In this document: positions 52,163 through 60,423 of the stretch, one piece after another
How positions within the stretch are numbered: the first letter of the stretch is position 1
Layout: the number at the start of each line of letters is the position of its first letter
NCBI RefSeq assembly: GCF_025499465.1
Contig: NZ_JAIMCA010000005.1
Location: forward strand, 558,001 to 622,000
DNA: 64,000 nucleotides
Origin: Allobosea sp. BH3
GTDB taxonomy: Bacteria; Pseudomonadota; Alphaproteobacteria; Rhizobiales; Beijerinckiaceae
Direction: 5' to 3'
Program-made: the position numbers and the translations under genes
The notes under the pieces: generated by a model
Seen by the model: the letters and a program-made list of their open reading frames with translations, nothing else
What the model was told of the DNA's origin: nothing
Databases searched by the model: none

Positions 52163-53113
52163 ATGGAACCGATAGGGGCCGTTCTCGTGGGCTCAGATGC
52201 CCTTCTCCGAGAAGGGCTGGCTCGCGTTCTGACGACTGCGGAATTCAAGATTATGGCATCCCGCCCGCGGATCGACACCAATATCACTGATTTGATAGCG
52301 CAAGGTCATATCAATCTATTGATCGTCGATATTGCTGATGATTTTGAAGCAGCCATCGAGCAAGTCGCTCATTTCAAAGGATCTTGCCCTTCCGGACGGG
52401 TCGCGATGCTGGCTCATCGGCACCGACTCACTGAGATGCTGTCGGCATTCCGGGCCGGAGCCAACGCCTACTTCGTCAAGATCGCCACCTGTGAGGCTTT
52501 CATAAAATCGCTCGAGCTGGTCATGCTTGGCGAAACGGTTCTGCCTTCGGCGATATTGACGATCCTCGATGACGAAAAAGATCAGCAGGCTGCCCGGCGG
52601 ATCAATCTTGACGAACAGGACGAAAATGACGGCCACCGTCGCGACTATCTCCATTTGAGACAGACTAGATTTGCCAGCTGCGACGACGATGAGAATGGAA
52701 TGCAGGAAGTCGGGCAAGTTGTCGGCGCTTATAATTCGCGCTTGTCGGCGAGGCACAAATCTATTCTCGGGTGTCTCATCGAGGGAGACTCGAACAAGAC
52801 CATAGCGCGCAAGATGAGCATCGCGGAAGCGACCGTGAAGGTGCATGTCAAAGCGATCCTGCGCCGGATCCACGTTCACAACCGCACGCAAGCTGCGATC
52901 TGGGCCGTGAACAGCGGATTGTTCCTCCGGGCGAGGGATGTCGACGGCGCTGCCGCGATGCCCGCCTCGTCGCCCGCATTCGGTGTGGGCGTCTCGCCGT
53001 CGGCGCTGGCCAATGGATCGTCGCAGGTCGCGGAAACCAATGGAACGAGGCATGTCATGCTGGCCGGCCTCGATCTGGAGGTCCGCAACGTGGTTCACCG
53101 GAGCGACGGCTGA
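52163..53113 (+). CDS. LuxR/NarL-type regulator with atypical receiver domain
   Basis: Predicted 316-residue protein. The N-terminal receiver-like domain (1-125) keeps the phospho-acceptor region LLIVDIADDF and a Lys in AYFVKIAT, but the acidic pair expected after the first strand is GS (VLVGSDALLREGL) and the conserved Thr/Ser is replaced (VAMLAHR), so phosphorylation may not apply. A long charged linker (about 130-205) leads to the helix-turn-helix LSARHKSILGCLIEGDSNKT with IAEATVKVHVKAILRRI. The start ATG 52163 has GGAGG just upstream; the frame is open further but without a good site. It lies between polysaccharide genes and probably controls them. Confidence 0.88.
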   Translation: MEPIGAVLVGSDALLREGLARVLTTAEFKIMASRPRIDTNITDLIAQGHINLLIVDIADDFEAAIEQVAHFKGSCPSGRVAMLAHRHRLTEMLSAFRAGANAYFVKIATCEAFIKSLELVMLGETVLPSAILTILDDEKDQQAARRINLDEQDENDGHRRDYLHLRQTRFASCDDDENGMQEVGQVVGAYNSRLSARHKSILGCLIEGDSNKTIARKMSIAEATVKVHVKAILRRIHVHNRTQAAIWAVNSGLFLRARDVDGAAAMPASSPAFGVGVSPSALANGSSQVAETNGTRHVMLAGLDLEVRNVVHRSDG

Positions 53114-53286
53114 CATGCGCGAGCGGGCAACCTCCCAGGTTCGGAGCATTACCCATCGTCGGGCCGCGTTCCGCCGATGGGGCAGGGGTAGTCGCCACAT
53201 CGCCGGCACGGCGCCCTCCTTCGCGGGCCATTGTGTTTGGCTGGAAGCGCGGGCCCCGACCACCGCCTGAAGCAAGGGGTATTCTC

Positions 53287-54660
53287 ATGCTGCGAGTTCG
53301 ACGGCCCGCTCGACCGGGCGATCTGGCCTCCCGGATGCTTCCGACCGGGTTGGGCCGCATGGGAGTGGCGACCTTGGCTGTCGCCTGCGCCTTGGGCTGG
53401 GTCGGCGCGGCAAATGCCGATTATCGCGTAGGGGTCGGAGATGTCATCGAGGTTCTCGTCGCCCGCATTCCCGAACTGCAGCGCCGCGTGACGGTGCAGC
53501 CGGATGGCCGCATCTCCTTCCCGGCTCTCGGCAGCGTGTCGGTCGTCGGTCTTTATCCCTCCGAGATGGAGGCGAGAATCCAGGCCAGGCTCGCCACCAA
53601 GATATTCCGGCAGAGATCGTCGGACGGGCGCGAATACGCGATGGCGATCGAGGCCGATGAGGTCACTGCCAGCGTGGTTCAGTACCGGCCCATCTATGTC
53701 AAAGGTGACGTGGCGAAATCGGGTGAGTTGCCCTTCCGCCCCCAGATGACGGTGCGCGAGCTCGTGGCCCTCGCCGGCGGCTACGACGTGCTGCGGCAAC
53801 GATCCGAGAATCCCCTTCTCCTGACCGCGGAGTTGGGCACCGAAATCGAGGGCCTCTGGGTCGAGCTCGCTCGAACGGAGGCGCGGATCCTGCGGCTGAA
53901 CGCGGTGCTGGCGGGCAAGGATTCGATAGAGGCCGATCGCCTGACGCCTTCACCCGTCCCTCCTCATAGGATCAAGGAGATCCTGGAGCTGGAAGCCAAT
54001 CAGCTGAAGGCCGACAAGGCCGACTATGAACGCGAGAAGACCTATCTCGGCCGCTCCATCAAGAAGGCCGAGGAGCAGGCAAAGCTGCTCGCCGCCCAGG
54101 AGGCGACGGAAGACAAGGGGACGGTGGCCGACGTCGAGGAACTGAAAAAGGTGGAGGAGCTGTTCGGCAAGGGAGCCTTGCCGAGCCCGCGGGTGACGGA
54201 CGCGCGCCGCGCGGTCCTTCTGTCCTCGACCCGTAAATTGCAGACGGGCGCGCAGCTGATGGAGGTGAGGAAGCGCCAGGACGAATCCTCCAGGCAGCTC
54301 GAGCGCCTCGACGACCAGCGCAGGATCAGATTTCTGCAGGAATTGCGGGACGCGCGGGTGGCGCTCAATCAAATTCAGGTGAGGCTCCGGGTAGGAGGCG
54401 AAAAGCTTTCATACCTGACGCGCGACCGGGACTTCCGGCCCGAGCTGTCCATCATCAGGAGGGGCGAGAAGGGCCGCGAAACCATTCCGGCGAATGAGGA
54501 TTCCGAGCTTCAGCCCGGCGATGTGGTCGAAGTGTCGTTGCGATCCGAACTCACCATGGACATGCCGACGGCGGCGACCAGCGTCGCGGCAGGCGATCAG
54601 CTGACGGCCGGGAGCAATGCCGTCGCTCCGAATGCCGGCGTCGCGCGCGCGCCGAAATAA
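53287..54660 (+). CDS. ExoF/Wza-like polysaccharide export protein
   Basis: Predicted 457-residue periplasmic/outer-membrane export protein. A Sec signal ends near ANA-DYRVG (about residue 43). The poly_export domain (about 44-105: DYRVGVGDVIEVLV, VQPDGRISFPALGSV) is followed by an SLBB-like segment (RPIYVKGDVAKSGELPFRP) and then a long coiled-coil region (about 205-390), as in ExoF proteins of rhizobia, ending with LQPGDVVEVSL. It would form or gate the export channel with the Wzc-like protein. ATG 53287 has AAGGGG upstream. Same direction as the regulator, 173 bp after it. Confidence 0.87.
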   Translation: MLRVRRPARPGDLASRMLPTGLGRMGVATLAVACALGWVGAANADYRVGVGDVIEVLVARIPELQRRVTVQPDGRISFPALGSVSVVGLYPSEMEARIQARLATKIFRQRSSDGREYAMAIEADEVTASVVQYRPIYVKGDVAKSGELPFRPQMTVRELVALAGGYDVLRQRSENPLLLTAELGTEIEGLWVELARTEARILRLNAVLAGKDSIEADRLTPSPVPPHRIKEILELEANQLKADKADYEREKTYLGRSIKKAEEQAKLLAAQEATEDKGTVADVEELKKVEELFGKGALPSPRVTDARRAVLLSSTRKLQTGAQLMEVRKRQDESSRQLERLDDQRRIRFLQELRDARVALNQIQVRLRVGGEKLSYLTRDRDFRPELSIIRRGEKGRETIPANEDSELQPGDVVEVSLRSELTMDMPTAATSVAAGDQLTAGSNAVAPNAGVARAPK

Positions 54661-54740
54661 AGATCGCTAAAAAGGTCGGGCGGCCGGTTCGAAGAACCGC
54701 ACCGCGAAGCTCATGCTTTCGTGATCCGTCAGCATTCTGT

Positions 54741-54759
54741 GGGGCCCGGCGAGGGCCCC
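54741..54759. terminator. Candidate terminator hairpin between convergent genes
   Basis: Perfect 7-bp arms GGGGCCC (54741-54747) and GGGCCCC (54753-54759) with loop ggcga, located between the export gene and the convergent sugar transferase gene. There is no T-tract, so Rho-independent action is uncertain. Confidence 0.4.
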
Positions 54760-54815
54760 GGATCGGCGCCGCTGCACCGGGCTGTCCCGGGCAAGTGCTG
54801 CATGTTCGCCAAATA

Positions 54816-55532
54816 TCAGCGCGTCAGCGGGTTCAGGTTTGTGCGATCAGGCGCGAGTTTGCTTTCAATCCCCAACCACCTCGGCACCTGTCCGGTCGCC
54901 AGGAGCAGGACGGTCGCGAGGATGATACGCAGATCGTTCAGCACGCCGATGTCGCGGCTGTAGCGTTCGTAATGGGCGAATTTGATCGGCATGATGCGGT
55001 GGCGATAGAAGCTGATGGGGTCTTCGTCGCCATCGAGCAGGGCGCTCTCGTCGCGAAAGAGGATCGCCGCGTAATCCGTCATACCGGGCCGCATCGACAG
55101 AATGACGGCGCTCTGCTCCGGCGCGTAGTATCTCATGAATTCAGGCACTTCGGGCCGCGGCCCCACGAGTGACATGTCGCCGGACAGGACATTGATGAGT
55201 TGCGGCAGCTCGTCGAGCTTCGTCCTCCTCAAAAACGCGCCGATGCGCGTCACCCGTTTGTCCGCGCGCACCGTCAGCGCGGAGCCGCTCGCCGCCACGG
55301 TCATCGACCGGAATTTGAAGATCCGGAACGGATGGCCGTGCCGTCCCGATCGCTCCTGGCGAAAGAACACCGGGCCGGGGCTGTCCAGCTTGATTGCGAG
55401 CGCGACGAGCGGAAACAGCGGCAGAAGGATCACGAGGCCCAGAGCCGATCCCGCGACATCCAGGGCGCGCTTGAGCGCCAGCATCAGCGGTGACGCCGGA
55501 GCCGTGCTCGGATGATCGTCGCAGACGGACAT
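54816..55532 (-). CDS. Undecaprenyl-phosphate sugar phosphotransferase (ExoY-like)
   Basis: Predicted 238-residue priming transferase. Membrane hairpin near residues 24-48 (LDVAGSALGLVILLPLFPLV), then SPGPVFFRQERSGRHGHPF, FKFRSM, LRRTKLDELPQLINVLSGDM and SLVGPRPEVPEF, the hallmark motifs of the bacterial sugar transferase family. It puts the first sugar-1-phosphate on undecaprenyl phosphate. Its C-terminus is longer than some relatives. It is the last gene of an epimerase - aminotransferase - transferase unit, 6 bp after the aminotransferase. Confidence 0.93.
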   Translation of the reverse strand: MSVCDDHPSTAPASPLMLALKRALDVAGSALGLVILLPLFPLVALAIKLDSPGPVFFRQERSGRHGHPFRIFKFRSMTVAASGSALTVRADKRVTRIGAFLRRTKLDELPQLINVLSGDMSLVGPRPEVPEFMRYYAPEQSAVILSMRPGMTDYAAILFRDESALLDGDEDPISFYRHRIMPIKFAHYERYSRDIGVLNDLRIILATVLLLATGQVPRWLGIESKLAPDRTNLNPLTR

Positions 55533-55538
55533 CGCTGA

Positions 55539-56792
55539 TCACTCCAGGATGTCGCGAACCGCATCGACGACGCGATCGACCTCGTCGTCGGACATGCCGG
55601 GGAACAGCGGCAACGTCACCGCGCCGGCGAAATATCGGTCGGCGACAGGAAAATCGCCGGTCTTGCAACCGTAGCGTTCCTTCCAGTAGCTCAATTCGTG
55701 CAAGGGCCGGTAATGGACCGATGTGCCGATGCCTTCGGCCGCCAGGCCCGCGATCAGCGCATCCCGATCGGCGGGCGCATCTTCATGAACCCGGATCGGG
55801 AACATGTGCCAGGCGTGAAGCCCGCCCCGAGGTGCCGGCGCCGGACATTCGACCGGCAGGTCGGCGAGCTTTTCGAGATAGCGTTCGGCCGCCCGTTGCC
55901 GGGATGCCTGGAAGACCTCCGCCTGCGAGAGCTGGACGACGCCGACGGCGGCGGCGACATCGGTGAGGTTGTATTTGAAGCCCGGCGCGACGACGTCGTA
56001 GGACCATGAGGCCCCGACCCTGCGGAAGCGGTCGAAGGCATCCCGGTCGAGCCCATGCGTGCGCATGGTGCGGGTCCGTGCGGCGATCTTCGGATCCCGC
56101 GTGATGATCATGCCGCCTTCGCCGGTGGTGATCGGCTTGCTCGCATAGCAGCTGAACACCGTCGCGTCGGATTCCCAGGAGCCGATCAGGCGGCCATCGC
56201 AGCGTGTCGGCAGGGCGTGCGCGGCATCCTCGATCACGCGCAGGCCATGACGGCGGGCAAAGTCCAGGACCCGCTCCATGTCACAGGGATAGCCGGCGAA
56301 ATGCACCGGCATGATCGCCTTGCAGCGCGGCGTCAGGCGCCGCTCGGCCTGGTCGAGATCGATGCAGCGCGTGCCTTCCTCCACGTCGACGAGCACGACT
56401 TCGGCGCCGAGATAGCGAATGACCGCGGCCGTCGCCGTGAAGGTGAGTGTCGGAACGAGAACTTCGTCGCCCGGGCCGATGCCGCAGGCCTCCGCGGCGA
56501 GATGGAGTCCGGCGGTCGCCGAATTGACCGCTATCCCCTCCGCATCGTCGCCCATCAAGGCCGCGAAGCATTGCTCGAACTCGCGGGCCTTGGCGCCCGT
56601 GGTGAGCCATCCCGAGCGCAGCACGGCCACCGCGGCCTCGATCTCACGCTCCCCGATGATCGGCCGGAAGCATGGGATATTCTGGCGCAGAGCCGGAGCG
56701 TCCGCCGGCTTTGTCTCGGACCGATGCCCGATCTGGGCCGGCGCTCTCAAATCCAGCACAGTGTCCTTGGATGTCTCGTAGTACCTCATCAT
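55539..56792 (-). CDS. DegT/DnrJ/EryC1 family sugar aminotransferase
   Basis: Predicted 417-residue PLP enzyme. VNSATAGLHLAAEACGIGPG, TLTFTATAAVIRYLGA, VIEDAAHALPTR and the PLP-lysine region FSCYASKPITTGEGGMI (Lys near 219) are visible, with GFKYNLTDVAAAVGVVQL toward the C-terminal half. It would form a 3- or 4-amino sugar nucleotide from the keto intermediate made by a sugar dehydratase/epimerase. The N-terminal 35 residues are extra compared with typical relatives. Cotranscribed with the epimerase upstream (15 bp) and transferase downstream (6 bp). Confidence 0.92.
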   Translation of the reverse strand: MMRYYETSKDTVLDLRAPAQIGHRSETKPADAPALRQNIPCFRPIIGEREIEAAVAVLRSGWLTTGAKAREFEQCFAALMGDDAEGIAVNSATAGLHLAAEACGIGPGDEVLVPTLTFTATAAVIRYLGAEVVLVDVEEGTRCIDLDQAERRLTPRCKAIMPVHFAGYPCDMERVLDFARRHGLRVIEDAAHALPTRCDGRLIGSWESDATVFSCYASKPITTGEGGMIITRDPKIAARTRTMRTHGLDRDAFDRFRRVGASWSYDVVAPGFKYNLTDVAAAVGVVQLSQAEVFQASRQRAAERYLEKLADLPVECPAPAPRGGLHAWHMFPIRVHEDAPADRDALIAGLAAEGIGTSVHYRPLHELSYWKERYGCKTGDFPVADRYFAGAVTLPLFPGMSDDEVDRVVDAVRDILE

Positions 56793-56807
56793 CGTCCCCC
56801 CAGCGGG

Positions 56808-58421
56808 TTATCTCGCCGCGCCGCGTGCGAATTTATGCAGGTTCATCATCTCGGTTTCCCAGCCATGGATGCTGAAATCAGAGAATTTCTGAATTCCGCA
56901 TTCCTTCAGATAGAGGGCGTTGCTGTATTCGGGCATCGAATAGTCGCCGACCCGATTGGACCTGACCAGAGATATGACTTGCGCTATGCCGCGCTCGACT
57001 GTCCAATCCGGCTTGAAGCCTATCTGCGAGTGGATCTTGTCGAACGAGACGCGATAGTTCCGCTTGTCGACGAACGTATCGTCCGAGGTGATCCTGGCGT
57101 CGGGAACCTGTCCTTGGATCAGCTCGGCAATTTCGCCCAATGTGTAGTTCTGCTCGTTGCTGCCGACGTTGAAGCATTCGCCCGCCACCTGATGTGCCGG
57201 GGCTGCCAGCGTCATGGCTACGGCTCGCGCGACGTCGTCGACATGGACGAAGGGGCGCCACTGATCCGCGCCGAAGACCGTGATCACCCCGTCGCGCACG
57301 GCCTTGGCGCAGAGCAGGTTGACCACCAGGTCGAAGCGCGTCCTTCCGGAAATGCCGTAGATCGTCGCGAACCGCAGGCAGGTGACGGAAAAGTCGGAAT
57401 CGTTGAGGCCTCTCAGGACGGCTTCCGATGCCACCTTGCTTTGCGCGTAGAGGGACTGCGGATTGAACGAGGATTCCTCGTCCACGATCTCGTCGCTGGC
57501 CCCGTAGACCGAGCACGAGCTGGCGAAGATGAACCGGCGCACGCCCCTGGCCTTCGCGATCTCGGCGATGACCTTGGTCGCCGTCACGTTGATGTCGACC
57601 GTCAGATCCGCATTGACCGCACAGGCCGGATCGCCCACCAGCCCGCCCAGATGAATGACCGAGTCGGTGCCGTTGACGGCACGCGTGAGCGCCTCGATAT
57701 GGCGGAAATCCTCGCGGATCAGCGTGAAGTTCGGGTGGCTCCAGACGCGTGAAAGGGGTTCGTCGCCGTAATGCATGGCATCCAGGACCGAAACCCGCAG
57801 GCCCTGGTCGAGCAGTTTCTCCACGAGTGCCGAACCGATATAGCCGCCGCCGCCGATCACCAGGACATTGTCCTCGCGCACGTCGCGACCTTCCTCGCCG
57901 ACCGCGATCTCGCTACTCCGCAGCTGCTCCAGGCGCAGGGCCCGGTCTTCCGACCGCACGACGAAGGAAACCACGCGGGCCAGCGAAAGAAGCAGCGTCG
58001 ACCCCAGCACGGTTGCGACCAGCAAGGACAATGTCAGGCCGCTCGAGGCCTCTGTGATCAGCAGTATCGCGCCGGCTGCGATGAAGAACGCGACGTTGAC
58101 GCCGCCGATCCGCCCGAGCTTTGCCTGCAGGCTGTAGCCTTGGTTGCGGTCGTAAAGGCCCAATCCGACCGATACGAACAGAGCCAGCACGGAGCATAAC
58201 GCGACCGTCAGAACGATGTGCAGGGATTCGCGCGAAGCCAGCGCCCAGATGTCGTGCTCCTCGACGATGATCCAGCTCAACAGGAACGCCATCCAGATCG
58301 CCGTCGTATCGACGGCGGCGCGCAGGATCGGGCCCATCTGCGGAACCAGCAGGGCTGGGCTGTGCGGGATCCCGGACATCGAGAACGAACTTGGAAGTCG
58401 CCGCGGCGTCGTCATGGACAT
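56808..58421 (-). CDS. Membrane-anchored NAD-dependent sugar epimerase/dehydratase
   Basis: Predicted 537-residue fusion. Residues about 35-150 hold four hydrophobic helices like the N-terminus of FlaA1/CapD-type proteins. The rest is an extended short-chain dehydrogenase: NVLVIGGGGYIGSALVEKLL (from about 186), the catalytic SSCSVYG and YAQSK (about 323-327), and QWRPFVHVDDVARA. This catalytic part looks like a GalE/RfbB-type epimerase rather than the usual CapD domain. It would supply or modify a nucleotide sugar at the membrane. GGGGGGAG lies before the ATG. First gene of the three-gene minus-strand unit. Confidence 0.88.
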   Translation of the reverse strand: MSMTTPRRLPSSFSMSGIPHSPALLVPQMGPILRAAVDTTAIWMAFLLSWIIVEEHDIWALASRESLHIVLTVALCSVLALFVSVGLGLYDRNQGYSLQAKLGRIGGVNVAFFIAAGAILLITEASSGLTLSLLVATVLGSTLLLSLARVVSFVVRSEDRALRLEQLRSSEIAVGEEGRDVREDNVLVIGGGGYIGSALVEKLLDQGLRVSVLDAMHYGDEPLSRVWSHPNFTLIREDFRHIEALTRAVNGTDSVIHLGGLVGDPACAVNADLTVDINVTATKVIAEIAKARGVRRFIFASSCSVYGASDEIVDEESSFNPQSLYAQSKVASEAVLRGLNDSDFSVTCLRFATIYGISGRTRFDLVVNLLCAKAVRDGVITVFGADQWRPFVHVDDVARAVAMTLAAPAHQVAGECFNVGSNEQNYTLGEIAELIQGQVPDARITSDDTFVDKRNYRVSFDKIHSQIGFKPDWTVERGIAQVISLVRSNRVGDYSMPEYSNALYLKECGIQKFSDFSIHGWETEMMNLHKFARGAAR

Positions 58422-59494
58422 GGTCGATCTCCCCCCGCATCGAGCGCCGGTCGACTACGCCGCCTGGATCCGCTCAATGCGCGGAAGTGCCGGCATATGA
58501 CCTCGATACTGAGGATAGTAGCCGCGCCGGCGCCCGGGCCCTTTGACTAAACAGGCTTATGATCAGTATGCGCTCCGCAACGGCTTCAAGCTGGCGGCAT
58601 TCCCCAAACGAGTAGCGCCGGAAGGCCCTTCGGCCATGCAACTGGCCTGGCGGGTCGGCTTCGCGGCCGAACAGCCCTCGGTCTTCGCTCACCTCACCAT
58701 GGGGGCCGTATCCGACAGTGGCTGGTCCCGGCCGGCTTCTGCGTGGCGCAGGTGATCATTGGCTCGCCGTCCAGCGCCTGCATGAGGAGCCCCTGCAACA
58801 TCCGGGAGGCTCGCGGAGCGCGAACCAGCGGCGGGGAGATGTTGGGGGTTGAGTGCCAGAGATCGTCGATTTCGCAACAAAATCGTTCGCTTAGCGCAAT
58901 AAATCTGGCGGACAGAGCGTCCGTCGAACTCCTTTGCGCTGCAGGTCGAAAGAGATCGGTTCAGGGCAGCGTGGTAGCCGCGACCAAGTTAGTGCTTTGC
59001 CAGCGCCAATGGTTTGAGCGCTACGACACACCGATGCTGACGATCTTCGACAACTGGATCTGGCCGTTGGGCGCGGATTTCGAGCCGCGCTGGTGCCTGG
59101 TGCTATCGCAGTACACACGGCTGGCAGAGATCCGGTAACGCCCGCAACGGAAACTGAAAACCAGCTCTAGAGTGCGCCGCCTGATCGACCGCCTGAAGCG
59201 CGTCCGCTGTCGGGCAAAGTGCCAACTTCCACTTCTGGCGCGGCTGCAGCTGGGTCGTTCCGCCGAGGACACGCTGTTTGGGCTGCATCGACCTTCAATC
59301 CCCTTTCGGGCCGGGAAAAGTCGAGCGGCAGCAGCCGGAGCAGTTGGAATTATCAAACGAATCGATTCTACTGCGTTAGGGGGTATACGATGGCGAGTGT
59401 GTTTGTATTGGCCGCCGAAAGGTGAACACGCGCCGATTTTGAGTATCGATACCCAAGAAATGACCACGCAGAGCAAAATTCGGGCGCATCTCCC
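58422..59494. other. About 1.07 kb without a convincing gene
   Basis: Between the epimerase and cellulose units. Several short frames exist on both strands (the longest about 130-150 codons), but none has a good ribosome-binding site plus recognisable domain, and their composition is unlike the neighbours. There is an inverted repeat CCTC-gatact-GAGG at 58501-58514, 80 bp before the epimerase start. The stretch may be a promoter region plus decayed coding DNA, or hold a small RNA; nothing decisive is visible. Confidence 0.6.
59379..59398 (+). promoter_or_regulatory. Partial match to the conserved element, upstream of bcsN (site 4)
   Basis: GGGGGTATACGATGGCGAGT shares GGGGTATAC and a CGAG block with site 3 at 51626, and the preceding ACTGCGTTA resembles ACTGATTA in site 1. 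The right half (GAGGTA) is not conserved. About 97 bp before bcsN. Confidence 0.3.
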
Positions 59495-60400
59495 ATGAGC
59501 GTTTCCGCTCAGTTCCCCGATATGCGTTCAGCCGCGCCACGCCTTGCCTGCTGGCGAATTGCAATGTCTGTCGCGTCGGCCTGCCTGTGCTTGGCCGCCT
59601 GTGCCGAGCACAAGCTCGCTAGCTCCGAACTGATCACCGCTTCCCGCGCCGTCAGCGTCGATCCGAGCCGGGCACTGGTCGTCCTCGGTCCCGGGAGCCT
59701 ACCAACGACCGGCGTCACCCAGCGAACCTATGACAACGCCATTTCCCAGGTGATTTCTCTGAGGACGCGGGGCCGGACGCCCGGAGAAAATACTATCCAT
59801 GCCGCCTTTGTGACCGCAGCCGACCTTCCGGACAACGAGGGCGTGGAGGGGCATCTGCTAAGGGCGCCCGGAATCGACGATTTCACCATCGCCCAAGAGA
59901 TGGAAGAGCGCCTGCCGGGTGTGCCCATGGCGCCATCGGCCCTGTTCGTTCAGAACAAATATGGCCCCTTCGGCTACGCCTTCGGTCGCAGCGCGGCGGG
60001 CGATGCCTGCATTTACGCATGGCAGCGCATGGCGAGCAGCGACCGCATCTTCCTGCCGCGATCCGGCGTGGCCTCGGTGCGCATAAGGGTCTGCGACCCT
60101 GTCGCGACGGAAGCCGCCCTGCTGCGGCTGGCCTATGACTATTCGCTCAACGCCTCGCTGCGGCGGCCGGGCTGGAACCCGATCGGAGATGCGCCATCGC
60201 CGGCGCCGGAGCTCGGGAAGGCCGGAGCCCCGATCTATCCTGTGCCGCTGACCTCCTTCCCGGCAGCCTCCGAGCGCACTCAGCCCGTGCGGCCACGCCC
60301 TGCACGGGCACCGCGCGCAGAGCCTGAGAGCATATCCGAGCCCGTCCCCACTAGACCTCTGGAAGGATATCCGGCCGTTCCGCCACCACCCACGCCCTGA
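59495..60400 (+). CDS. bcsN: Cellulose biosynthesis protein BcsN
   Basis: Predicted 301-residue lipoprotein. The signal region ends with the lipobox LAAC (around residue 32-35), so the mature protein is probably anchored in a periplasm-facing membrane. The body (VLGPGSLPTTGVTQRTYDNA, LFVQNKYGPFGYAFGRS, DACIYAWQRM, ASVRIRVCDP) matches BcsN, found upstream of bcsA in Rhizobium and Agrobacterium-type cellulose operons; its precise role is not known. The C-terminal 80 residues are proline-rich. It precedes bcsA by 23 bp. Confidence 0.88.
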   Translation: MSVSAQFPDMRSAAPRLACWRIAMSVASACLCLAACAEHKLASSELITASRAVSVDPSRALVVLGPGSLPTTGVTQRTYDNAISQVISLRTRGRTPGENTIHAAFVTAADLPDNEGVEGHLLRAPGIDDFTIAQEMEERLPGVPMAPSALFVQNKYGPFGYAFGRSAAGDACIYAWQRMASSDRIFLPRSGVASVRIRVCDPVATEAALLRLAYDYSLNASLRRPGWNPIGDAPSPAPELGKAGAPIYPVPLTSFPAASERTQPVRPRPARAPRAEPESISEPVPTRPLEGYPAVPPPPTP

Positions 60401-60423
60401 CCGAAACCCGATTCCAGGACGTT

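Noticed and set aside
58743..59476. Possible transposase or hypothetical genes in the 1-kb gap
   Set aside because: None of the short translations showed a DDE motif or other known pattern, and no terminal inverted repeats or target duplications were seen.
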